Translations under genes and position numbers: made by a program
NCBI GenBank assembly: GCA_029857655.1
Contig: JAOUGR010000050.1
Coordinates: 1-10,199, forward strand
Source: Gammaproteobacteria bacterium
Lineage (GTDB): Bacteria > Pseudomonadota > Gammaproteobacteria > Steroidobacterales > Steroidobacteraceae
Length of the DNA: 10,199 bases
Reading direction: 5' to 3'
Notes under the pieces: generated by a model
What the model was told of the DNA's origin: nothing
Database searches by the model: none
The model's input: the letters and a program-made list of their open reading frames with translations, nothing else
In this document: positions 1-6,557 of the stretch, in pieces
Numbering within the stretch: position 1 is the stretch's first letter
How the letters are laid out: the number at the start of each line of letters is the position of its first letter

Positions 1-1
1 C

Positions 2-184
2 ATCGAGAGATTCCTTGCCGTGGCGCCGGCGACCCCCGACTTGCTCCTGCTGGGGCGTGAAATCGAGATGTCGCTGAACGATCGCGCCGCGGCGGACCAG
101 TTTGGCGAGCGCCTGCGCAGGGAATTTCCGGAATCCGTGCAGTTACGCGTACTCGACGACATCGAGCGCCGGAATCCCGGATGA
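2..184 (+). CDS. pilW: PilW/PilF-type TPR lipoprotein, type IV pilus biogenesis (C-terminal 60 residues)
   Basis: Only the last 60 codons are in the window; the reading frame is open from base 2 and ends at the TGA at 182-184. The visible peptide has amphipathic helices typical of a TPR end: it starts IERFLAVAPATPDLLLLG and continues with a helix around DRAAADQFGERLRREFP. This resembles the last TPR repeat of PilF/PilW, the outer-membrane pilotin that helps the PilQ secretin assemble in type IV pilus systems. The identification also rests on position: pilF/pilW lies directly upstream of rodZ in E. coli and Pseudomonas. The stop overlaps the next start as ATGA, so the two genes are probably translationally coupled. 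Another TPR protein cannot be excluded from so short a fragment. Confidence 0.75.
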   Translation: MERFLAVAPATPDLLLLGREIEMSLNDRAAADQFGERLRREFPESVQLRVLDDIERRNPG

Positions 185-567
185 ACATGCGGACCAGCGG
201 CCCGTCGCCGGGCGCGCGGTTGCGCAGTGCGCGTGAGGCGAGGGGACTCACGATCGAGGCCGCAGCCGAAAGGCTGCGGCTCAATGTGGCCCTGGTGCTC
301 GCGATGGAAGAAGAGCGTCTTGCGCTGCTCGGTGCCCCGGTGTTCGCACGCGGCTATCTGCGAAACTACGCCGCGCTTCTCGGACTGCCCGGGGACGAAG
401 TGCTGGCGGGTTTCGGCATCAGCGAGATTCCCGAACCCAGTTTCGTGCCGACAATGGATCTGCGACCGAAGATTCGCGACCACGCGCGCTGGGCATGGCC
501 GATCGCCGCGGTGCTGCTGGCAATCGCTGTCGTCGCCGCCTTCTGGTGGTGGAGCGCAGGGGCCTAG
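181..567 (+). CDS. rodZ: Short RodZ-like protein: cytoplasmic HTH plus one transmembrane helix, no periplasmic domain
   Basis: The 128-residue protein has a RodZ-type helix-turn-helix (HTH_25, about residues 11-76) with the hallmark segment FARGYLRNYAALLGL at 55-69. A short linker follows, then a hydrophobic segment at about 105-125 (WPIAAVLLAIAVVAAFWWW), and the protein ends three residues later. In E. coli, RodZ (337 residues) links the MreB cytoskeleton through this HTH to the inner membrane and has a C-terminal periplasmic beta domain (DUF4115); here that domain is absent. The start at 181 forms an ATGA overlap with the pilW stop; ATG at 187 is an alternative two codons later. hisS follows after 3 bases, so there is no room for a lost C-terminus or for ispG. 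The HTH-TM architecture suggests it could still bind MreB and help set rod shape, but this is inferred. It is not obviously a pseudogene because the frame is intact. Confidence 0.85.
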   Translation: MNMRTSGPSPGARLRSAREARGLTIEAAAERLRLNVALVLAMEEERLALLGAPVFARGYLRNYAALLGLPGDEVLAGFGISEIPEPSFVPTMDLRPKIRDHARWAWPIAAVLLAIAVVAAFWWWSAGA

Positions 568-570
568 GCC

Positions 571-1875
571 ATGAAAGACAAACTCCAGGCCGTCCGTGGC
601 ATGAACGATCTGCTCACGGACCAGTTGCCCTGGTGGCAGCTGGTGGAGCGGAGCGCATGCACGCTGTTTGCGGATTATGGCTACCAGGAGCTTCGCGTCC
701 CGCTGGTCGAGCGCACCGAGTTGTTCAAGCGTTCCATCGGCGAACACACGGACATCGTCGAGAAGGAGATGTACAGTTTCGAGGACCGGGGTGGCGACAG
801 CCTGAGCCTGCGGCCCGAGGCGACCGCCGGCCTGGTGCGTGCCGCAATCGAACACGGGCTGCTGCACAACCAGAAGCAGAGACTCTGGACATCGGGCCCG
901 ATGTTCCGGCACGAGCGGCCGCAGCAGGGCCGCTACCGCCAGTTCCACCAGATTGATTGCGAGGCCTTCGGGTACGAGGGCCCTGATGTCGACGTCGAGG
1001 TGATCCAGATTTCGGCACGGTTGTGGCGCATGCTCGGCATCACCGACGTGCGCCTTCGCGTCAACTCGCTCGGGACGCCGGAATCACGGCGGCAATACCG
1101 CGCGCTGCTGGTGGCCTATTTCGAGCGCCACCGCGCCGCACTCGACGCCGACAGCCTGCGCCGCCTCGAATCGAACCCGATGCGGATCCTCGACTCCAAG
1201 AACCCGGCGATGCAGGAAGCGATTGCCGGCGCGCCCGCCCTGGCCGATCATCTTGATCCCGACTCGCGCGCCCACTTTGAACGGTTCTGCGACCTGCTTG
1301 GGGCCGGCGGGATTCCCTACGAAGTGGATCCGCGACTGGTGCGCGGCCTCGACTACTACACGCGCACGGTCTTTGAATGGACAACCACTGCACTCGGCAC
1401 CCAGGATGCCGTCTGTTCCGGCGGCCGTTATGATGGCCTGGTCGCGCAACTGGGCGGGGATCCGACGCCTGCGATCGGCTGGGCGCTCGGCATCGAACGG
1501 ATCGTCGGTCTCATGCAGGCCGCGGGAAAGGCGGCTGATGCCACTGTGCCTGCTGTTTACCTGGTGCTCTCGGGCGATCGCGCGGAGCGCGCCGGGCTCG
1601 CAATTGCCGAGCGGCTGCGGGATGCGCTGCCGGGTGCCGGTTGCCTGGCCAACATGGGCGGCGGCAGCCTGAAGTCGCAGATGAAGCGCGCCGACAAGAG
1701 CGGCGCACAACTGGCATTGATCATCGGTGACGACGAGATTGCGCGAGGCTCGGCCGCGGTCAGGAAGCTGCGCGGCGACGCGAGCCAGCAGGACTGCCCA
1801 TTGCACGAGTTGCCTGAACGCATCGCAGCATTGCTGGGCCGCAAACTGAATTCGAGGAGCGACGATGGTCGATGA
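571..1875 (+). CDS. hisS: Histidyl-tRNA synthetase
   Basis: HisS attaches histidine to tRNA-His in the cytoplasm as a class II homodimer. The 434-residue length is close to E. coli HisS (424). Class II motif 2 lies at about 111-127 (MFRHERPQQGRYRQFHQ). The histidine-specific HisA motif is at about 256-269 (LVRGLDYYTRTVFE), the HisB glycine-rich motif at 283-290 (SGGRYDGL) and motif 3 at 301-311 (AIGWALGIERI). The C-terminal HGTP anticodon-binding domain spans roughly 326-425. The N-terminus AVRGMNDLL is typical of the family, supporting the ATG at 571. AGGGG at 558-562, 8 bases upstream, fits as ribosome binding site. The 3' end overlaps yfgM by 11 bases. Its place between rodZ and yfgM matches gammaproteobacteria except that ispG is missing. 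Confidence 0.98.
   Translation: MKDKLQAVRGMNDLLTDQLPWWQLVERSACTLFADYGYQELRVPLVERTELFKRSIGEHTDIVEKEMYSFEDRGGDSLSLRPEATAGLVRAAIEHGLLHNQKQRLWTSGPMFRHERPQQGRYRQFHQIDCEAFGYEGPDVDVEVIQISARLWRMLGITDVRLRVNSLGTPESRRQYRALLVAYFERHRAALDADSLRRLESNPMRILDSKNPAMQEAIAGAPALADHLDPDSRAHFERFCDLLGAGGIPYEVDPRLVRGLDYYTRTVFEWTTTALGTQDAVCSGGRYDGLVAQLGGDPTPAIGWALGIERIVGLMQAAGKAADATVPAVYLVLSGDRAERAGLAIAERLRDALPGAGCLANMGGGSLKSQMKRADKSGAQLALIIGDDEIARGSAAVRKLRGDASQQDCPLHELPERIAALLGRKLNSRSDDGR
1854..1859 (+). promoter_or_regulatory. Ribosome binding site of yfgM, inside hisS
   Basis: GAGGAG lies 5 bases before the ATG at 1865 and falls within the last codons of hisS. It supports the yfgM start that overlaps hisS by 11 bases. 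Translation of yfgM would thus begin while ribosomes finish hisS. Confidence 0.7.
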
Positions 1876-2527
1876 GTATCTCTCGGAACGCGAGCAGGCG
1901 GAACAGCTGCAGCAATGGTTCCGCGAAAACTGGATCTGGCTGCTGGCCGGAATCGTGCTGGGCCTCGGCGGTGTATTCGGCTGGCGCTGGTGGAACGCGC
2001 ATCAGATCGCGCGGTCCCAGGAGGCGGAGCAGCAGTTTTCCGCAATGCTGGATGCGCTCGCCGGCAACCAGCGCGAGGAAGGGCTGAAAATCGCCGGCAG
2101 GATAACAGGCGAGTTCACGGATACACCCTACGCTGACCAGGCGCTGCTGGTGCTCGCGCGCCTCGACATCGAGTCCGGCGAGCTTGAAAAGGCGGCGATA
2201 ACGCTCAGGCAGGTCATCGATTCGACGCGCGACCCGGAACTCGCGCTGATCGCGGGATTGAGGCTGGCGCGCGTTCAGCTTGCGAAGGGAAGCCACGACG
2301 ATGCGCTCGCGACACTCGCGGCCATCGAGAATCGAGCGGTCGCCGCGCGCGTCGCCGAGTTGCGCGGCGACGTCATGATGGCGCGCGGACAGCTGGCCGA
2401 TGCGCTTCTGGCGTACCGGGAGGCACAGTCGGCAGTGGAACAGGGCAAGACCGCCGACGGCCTCGTCGACCAGGAGTTGTTGAGGTTGAAGATCGATGAT
2501 TTGTCCGCCACGAGCGCGGCCGAGTAG
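1865..2527 (+). CDS. yfgM: YfgM-family inner-membrane TPR protein (ancillary SecYEG translocon subunit)
   Basis: The 220-residue protein (E. coli YfgM is 206) starts with the family signature DEYLSEREQAEQLQQWFREN at residues 3-22. One transmembrane helix follows at about 24-40 (IWLLAGIVLGLGGVFGW). The remainder is a periplasmic helical TPR-like domain, with repeats such as YADQALLVLARLDIESGELEKA (89-110) and a second at about 163-190. In E. coli, YfgM associates with the SecYEG translocon and PpiD and assists exported proteins in the periplasm; the role here is by family. It sits in its usual place between hisS and bamB, consistent with a link to envelope protein biogenesis. The start is supported by GAGGAG 5 bases upstream. 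bamB follows after 10 bases. Confidence 0.95.
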   Translation: MVDEYLSEREQAEQLQQWFRENWIWLLAGIVLGLGGVFGWRWWNAHQIARSQEAEQQFSAMLDALAGNQREEGLKIAGRITGEFTDTPYADQALLVLARLDIESGELEKAAITLRQVIDSTRDPELALIAGLRLARVQLAKGSHDDALATLAAIENRAVAARVAELRGDVMMARGQLADALLAYREAQSAVEQGKTADGLVDQELLRLKIDDLSATSAAE

Positions 2528-2530
2528 AGG
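2525..2530 (+). promoter_or_regulatory. Ribosome binding site of bamB, overlapping the yfgM stop codon
   Basis: TAGAGG, 7 bases before the ATG at 2538, includes the yfgM stop TAG. It decides for the start at 2538, which begins a lipoprotein signal peptide, over the in-frame ATG at 2496 inside yfgM. Confidence 0.6.
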
Positions 2531-2537
2531 AATACGG

Positions 2538-3686
2538 ATGAAGAAAATTGCCTGGATACTCGCGCTTGCGCTGATCGCGACCGCCTGCAGCAAGGAAAAG
2601 GACCTGGAGCCACCGGCTGAGCTCGTGGATTTCACCGTCAAGCTGAAGCCCGACCATGTCTGGAGCACCAGCACGAAGGGTGGCGATGATGTCCTGCGCC
2701 TGGGACTGCGTCCCGCAGTCGTGGATGACCGCGTCTATGTTGCCGGCCATGGCGGGGACGTCCAGGCGCTGGAACTCGCCAGCGGGCGCAGCCTGTGGAG
2801 TGCCAGGAGCGACCTCGAGCTGAGCGGCGGCCCTGCGATGGGAGAGGGCGTCGTGGTCGTCGGCAGCATCGGCGGATTGGTGCTGGCGCTCGATGCGTCA
2901 ACCGGTGCCGAGCGCTGGCGTGTCGCTGTCGGTGGCGAAGTGTTGTCGACGCCAGCCATCGGCGCGGGTCTCATCATCGTGCGTACGGTGGACGGGAAGC
3001 TGCGGGCGCTGCACGCTGCCGACGGAACCGAGGCCTGGAATTATGAGCAGACCGTGCCGCGCCTGACGCTGCGCGGCAATGGTGCTCCGGTCATCAGCGG
3101 CGACATGGTGCTGGCCGGATTCGACAACGGCAAGGTGATTTCGCTTGCGCTCAATAGCGGTGACCTGCTGTGGAGCGCAACCATCGCGCCGTCCCGCGGC
3201 CGGACCGAGATTGAGCGTCTTTCCGATATCGATTCGCCGGTGCACGTCATCGACCAGGACGTCTATGTGGTCGGCTACCAGGGCCGCGTTGCGATGCTGT
3301 CGCTGGAGTCCGGCCAGATCTGGTGGGGGCGCGACATGTCGAGTTACCGTGGCATGTCGGCCGATGCCGATCGCCTTTACGTGACGACGGCCGACAGCAC
3401 GGTTGTCGCGTTGCGGCGTCGCGATGGTACGGAAATATGGCGCCAGACCCAGTTCCTTCGTCGCGGGCTGACGGCGCCCGCGCTTCAGGATGACACCGTG
3501 GTAGTCGCGGACTTCGAGGGTTATGTGCACTGGCTCGATTCGGCGACGGGCGAAATTCTCGGTCGCGCCAAGCTCGGTGGCGGTCGCATCAGCAATGCGC
3601 CGGTCACTGCAAGCGACCTGCTGCTGTTGCAGAACGATTCCGGCGACGTCCAGGCGTTCCGCGCACGGCGGCGGGCAGCCGGATAA
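2538..3686 (+). CDS. bamB: Outer-membrane protein assembly lipoprotein BamB
   Basis: The 382-residue protein is an eight-bladed beta-propeller lipoprotein of the BAM complex, which folds beta-barrels into the outer membrane (E. coli BamB is 392). The start at 2538 gives a lipoprotein signal peptide MKKIAWILALALIATAC with Cys17 as the lipidated residue; Ser at +2 fits outer-membrane sorting. The lipobox (A-T-A-C) has Ala instead of the preferred Leu at -3. PQQ-like blade motifs of the form ALxxxxGxxxW recur at about 77-87, 117-127, 157-167, 202-212, 253-263 and 291-301, with a further one near 332. The LTLR segment (176-179) and the RLSDID segment (227-232) match the loops of E. coli BamB that contact BamA (L192, L194, R195 and D246, D248 there). 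It lies between yfgM and der as in E. coli. Confidence 0.97.
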   Translation: MKKIAWILALALIATACSKEKDLEPPAELVDFTVKLKPDHVWSTSTKGGDDVLRLGLRPAVVDDRVYVAGHGGDVQALELASGRSLWSARSDLELSGGPAMGEGVVVVGSIGGLVLALDASTGAERWRVAVGGEVLSTPAIGAGLIIVRTVDGKLRALHAADGTEAWNYEQTVPRLTLRGNGAPVISGDMVLAGFDNGKVISLALNSGDLLWSATIAPSRGRTEIERLSDIDSPVHVIDQDVYVVGYQGRVAMLSLESGQIWWGRDMSSYRGMSADADRLYVTTADSTVVALRRRDGTEIWRQTQFLRRGLTAPALQDDTVVVADFEGYVHWLDSATGEILGRAKLGGGRISNAPVTASDLLLLQNDSGDVQAFRARRRAAG

Positions 3687-3709
3687 GCGGCTCTCCGGAA
3701 TACTGAGTC

Positions 3710-5095
3710 ATGTTGCCCGTCGTCGCGCTGGTGGGCCGGCCGAATGTCGGCAAGTCGACGCTGTTCAACGCGCTGACCAGGACCAGTGACGCGCTGGTTT
3801 CGGATGTCCCGGGCCTGACACGGGACCGCAAGTACGGCTACGGCCGCCAGTCGCTGCATCGCTTCATCGTGGTGGACACCGGCGGGCTGGTGGAATCGCC
3901 GCGCGGCATCGAGCAGTTGATGGCGCAGCAGACCCAGCGCGCGATCGAGGAGGCCGACCGGGTCGTGTTCCTGGTCGACGGGCAGTCGGGACTCGAGGCC
4001 CCCGACCGGTTTGTCGCCGATGTGCTGCGAAAGAGCGGCAAGCCGGTGACGATAGCTGTCAACAAGTGCGAGGGGCGCGATTCGGATGTTGCGATTTCCG
4101 ATTTCCACGCTCTCGGGCTCGGCGAGCCACAGTCGCTGTCAGCCGCGCATCGCCAGGGCATCGACGAACTGATCGACCACGTGCTCGAGGGAATTCCGCC
4201 ACCTGCCGAGGACGAGACGGGAGATGACGCCGTGCGCGCCACCCGGGTCTGCGTTGTCGGTCGCCCGAATGTCGGCAAGTCCACGTTGATCAACCGCCTG
4301 CTCGGTGAAGAACGGATGATCGCGAGCGAACAGCCCGGCACGACCCGCGATACCGTCCATGTACCATTCGAGCGCGACGGCAAGGCTTATGTGCTGATCG
4401 ATACCGCGGGCGTGCGGCGCCGCGCGCGCATCGAGGAGCAATTGGAAAAATGGAGTGTTATCAAGACGTTACAGGCTATTGATGATGCCAATGTCGTCAT
4501 CGGCGTGCTGGACGCCAAGGAAACCGTGGCCGAACAGGATGCAACGCTGCTCGGCATCGTGGCGGAGCGCGGTCGTGCGCTGGTGATCGCGGTCAACAAG
4601 TGGGATCACGTCACGCAGGATCAACGCGACGAGATCCGCTCGCAGATCTCCGTGCGGCTGCGCTTCCTGGATTTCGCGCCGATTCAATTCATCTCGGCGC
4701 TGCATGGCAGCGGCGTCGGCGAAATGATGCAATCGGTGCGCGAAGCCCACGCTGCCGCCGTCCGTGAATTACCGACCCCGGAGCTGACACGCGTACTCGA
4801 AGCGGCAATCCGTCAGCACCAGCCACCATTGGTGCGCGGTCGCCGAATCCGACTCCGTTATGCACATCAGGGCGGGCGCAATCCACCGGTGATCGTCGTG
4901 CACGGTGCGCAGGCTGCACGCGCACCTGAGGACTATCGGCGTTACCTGATCAATTCCTTCCGCGAGGCTTTCAGGCTGTGGGGCACGCCGGTACGAGTGG
5001 AGTTCCGGAGCGAAGACAATCCGTTCGCGAACAGGCGCAACAAGCTGACCCCGCGCCAGCGCCGAACACGCCAGCGCGACGACGGCCGCCGCTGA
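3710..5095 (+). CDS. der: Ribosome-assembly GTPase Der (EngA), two G domains
   Basis: Der is an essential GTPase that binds the 50S subunit during maturation. The 461-residue protein has two G domains and a C-terminal KH-like domain (about 355-440). Domain 1: P-loop GRPNVGKST 9-17, DTGG 56-59, G4 NKCE 118-121. Domain 2: P-loop GRPNVGKST 184-192, DTAG 231-234, NKWD 296-299, SALHGSG 329-335. Two features stand out: the linker (about 162-176, PPPAEDETGDD) is much shorter than the long acidic linker of E. coli Der (490 residues), and the first G4 motif carries Glu instead of the usual Asp. The start gives the conserved N-terminus MLPVVALVGRPNVGKS. A Shine-Dalgarno in the 23-base gap after bamB is weak. 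The stop is one base from the xseA stop. Confidence 0.98.
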   Translation: MLPVVALVGRPNVGKSTLFNALTRTSDALVSDVPGLTRDRKYGYGRQSLHRFIVVDTGGLVESPRGIEQLMAQQTQRAIEEADRVVFLVDGQSGLEAPDRFVADVLRKSGKPVTIAVNKCEGRDSDVAISDFHALGLGEPQSLSAAHRQGIDELIDHVLEGIPPPAEDETGDDAVRATRVCVVGRPNVGKSTLINRLLGEERMIASEQPGTTRDTVHVPFERDGKAYVLIDTAGVRRRARIEEQLEKWSVIKTLQAIDDANVVIGVLDAKETVAEQDATLLGIVAERGRALVIAVNKWDHVTQDQRDEIRSQISVRLRFLDFAPIQFISALHGSGVGEMMQSVREAHAAAVRELPTPELTRVLEAAIRQHQPPLVRGRRIRLRYAHQGGRNPPVIVVHGAQAARAPEDYRRYLINSFREAFRLWGTPVRVEFRSEDNPFANRRNKLTPRQRRTRQRDDGRR

Positions 5096-5096
5096 T

Positions 5097-6446
5097 TCAA
5101 TCAGGCGACGTCTTGACGACGCGCGCGCGCAGCCTCCCGCGTGAAAGCCGCGCGTCGATTTCGGTTCCGGGAGGCGACTGGCCGGGATCATGGACGACTG
5201 TCCCGTCGGCGGCCAATGTCACGATGGCGTAACCGCGGGCGAGTGTTGCTAGCGGACTGACGGCATTCAAGGCGCGGGCTGCGGTTTCCAGTCGACCCAC
5301 TGCCAGCGATAGCCGGTGCCGCAGTGCGGGCAACAGGCGCAGGCCCGCATGGGCGGCGCGTTGCAGCAGCGTCGCCACGCCTGCGGCCGGCGAGGCGCCC
5401 GAGAGTTCCGCCCGCGCCGTCGCCAGGCGCTGCGCCCGCATGCCGAGGCCGCGCGTGATCGCCGCATTCATGCGGCCCTGCAGCTCGTCGACTCGCTGTG
5501 CATTCTGTGCGACGGCCTGAGACGGGTGCCGGACCCAGAGCCGCTTCCACGTCCGCACCAGCCATTCGCCGCGTTGCAGCTGGCCACGACCGGCGGCAAG
5601 GCCTAGCCTGCGCGAAGCCGCCGTGAATTCAGCGAGCAATCCCGCAGCGTCGGGAACGGCGAGTTCCGCCGCCGCCGAGGGCGTGGGCGCGCGGACATCG
5701 GCGACAAAATCCGCGATCGTGAAGTCCACCTCATGGCCGATGCCGCTGATCAACGGCAAGACCAGGCGGTCGATCGCGCGTGCCAGCGACTCGTCGTTGA
5801 AGGCCCACAGGTCTTCCAGCGAGCCGCCACCGCGCACCAGCAGCAGCACATCCACTTCGGAACGCCGGTCCACAAGTGCCAGTGTCTCGGCAATTACGCG
5901 GGCCGCCGCTGCGCCCTGCACCGGCACCGGGTAGATCAGGACGGGAATCGCAGGAAAGCGACGCCGCAGCACATGCAGCACGTCGCGAAGCGCCGCGCCG
6001 CTCGGGGAGGTCACGACGCCGATACGGCGGGGCAGCCGTGGCGGTGCGCGCTTGCGCGACGCATCGAACAGGCCCTCGGCGGCCAGGCGCTGCTTGAGCG
6101 CCTCGAAGCGGCGGCGCAATTCTCCTTCGCCCGCTTCCTCGAGATGATCGACGATCAGCTGGAAATCGCCCCGCGGTTCATAAAGCCCCACTCGAGCCCG
6201 CAACAATGCCTGCATGCCGTCCCGTGGCGCGGCCGGGATCGCCAGGTTGCGCTGCCGGAACATCACGCAACGGACCTGCGCGGCCTCGTCCTTCAGCGTG
6301 AAGTACCAATGACCGGATGCAGGCCGGGAAAAATTCGACAACTCGCCCTCGATCCAGATCGACGGCAGGCCGCTTTCCAGCAGGCCGCGAACCTCGCGAT
6401 TGAGGCGAGCTACCGTATAGACGTCGCGTCCGGTACCGGGATCCAT
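5097..6446 (-). CDS. xseA: Exodeoxyribonuclease VII large subunit
   Basis: XseA is the catalytic subunit of exonuclease VII, which with several small XseB subunits degrades single-stranded DNA from both ends into short oligonucleotides. The 449-residue protein (E. coli 456) has an N-terminal OB fold (about 8-102) with the signatures WIEGELSNFSRPASGHWYF (31-49) and LYEPRGDFQLIV. The catalytic domain follows, with GVVTSPSGAALRDVLHVL (143-160), RGGGSLEDLWAFND (205-218) and GIGHEVDFTIADFVADVRAP (235-254). A long helical region extends from about 265 to 395, and the C-terminus shows SPLATLARGYAIV (397-409). The start at 6446 matches the E. coli N-terminus in length; no clear Shine-Dalgarno precedes it. 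xseB is not in the window. It is transcribed away from guaB and into der. Confidence 0.97.
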   Translation of the reverse strand: MDPGTGRDVYTVARLNREVRGLLESGLPSIWIEGELSNFSRPASGHWYFTLKDEAAQVRCVMFRQRNLAIPAAPRDGMQALLRARVGLYEPRGDFQLIVDHLEEAGEGELRRRFEALKQRLAAEGLFDASRKRAPPRLPRRIGVVTSPSGAALRDVLHVLRRRFPAIPVLIYPVPVQGAAAARVIAETLALVDRRSEVDVLLLVRGGGSLEDLWAFNDESLARAIDRLVLPLISGIGHEVDFTIADFVADVRAPTPSAAAELAVPDAAGLLAEFTAASRRLGLAAGRGQLQRGEWLVRTWKRLWVRHPSQAVAQNAQRVDELQGRMNAAITRGLGMRAQRLATARAELSGASPAAGVATLLQRAAHAGLRLLPALRHRLSLAVGRLETAARALNAVSPLATLARGYAIVTLAADGTVVHDPGQSPPGTEIDARLSRGRLRARVVKTSPD

Positions 6447-6511
6447 GCCCGCATGCTAAGCGAGCAGGCCAGCGGCCGCACGTGGCACTAACGCCCCGGG
6501 CCAATGCGTCG

Positions 6512-6517
6512 TACAAT
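6512..6517 (+). promoter_or_regulatory. Possible sigma-70 -10 element of guaB
   Basis: TACAAT matches the TATAAT consensus at five of six positions and lies about 40 bases before the guaB start, giving a short leader. At 16-18 bases upstream there is no good -35 hexamer, and there is no extended -10 TG, so the promoter is tentative or depends on an activator. Confidence 0.4.
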
Positions 6518-6542
6518 GCGCCGCTTCATTCGGACTGCCCCC

Positions 6543-6549
6543 GGGGGGA
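6543..6549 (+). promoter_or_regulatory. Ribosome binding site of guaB
   Basis: GGGGGGA lies 8 bases before the ATG at 6558. It supports this start over the in-frame ATG at 6504, which would add 18 residues unlike any IMPDH N-terminus. The G-run directly follows a run of five C, so a small CCCC/GGGG hairpin could partly cover the site. Confidence 0.6.
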
Positions 6550-6557
6550 CACCACCG

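Larger units (their letters stand above)
6447..6557. other. Divergent intergenic region between xseA and guaB
   Basis: These 111 bases are the only gap longer than 30 bases in the window, so control elements for both genes should lie here. A TACAAT hexamer at 6512-6517 could serve guaB. For xseA I find no convincing promoter; the reverse strand has a weak TAGCAT only a few bases before the xseA start. I see no PurR-like palindrome of the kind found at E. coli purine genes, and no hairpin-plus-T terminator. Confidence 0.6.

Noticed and set aside
2496..2537. Upstream in-frame ATG that would lengthen BamB by 14 residues
   Set aside because: It would put an arginine-rich stretch before the lipoprotein signal peptide and lies inside yfgM; the ATG at 2538 has a ribosome binding site and a proper signal peptide.
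1760..2674. 304-codon open frame on the - strand across hisS, yfgM and bamB
   Set aside because: It runs antisense to three conserved genes and resembles no family I recognise.
6483..6488. TGGCAC resembling half of a sigma-54 promoter
   Set aside because: No GC-containing second half follows at the required spacing, and guaB is not normally sigma-54 dependent.
5733..6491. 252-codon open frame on the + strand opposite xseA
   Set aside because: It is antisense to a conserved exonuclease VII gene, has low-complexity composition and no domain.
6504..6557. Upstream in-frame ATG that would lengthen GuaB by 18 residues
   Set aside because: The extra residues are not IMPDH-like, the region includes the putative -10 element, and a strong Shine-Dalgarno precedes 6558.
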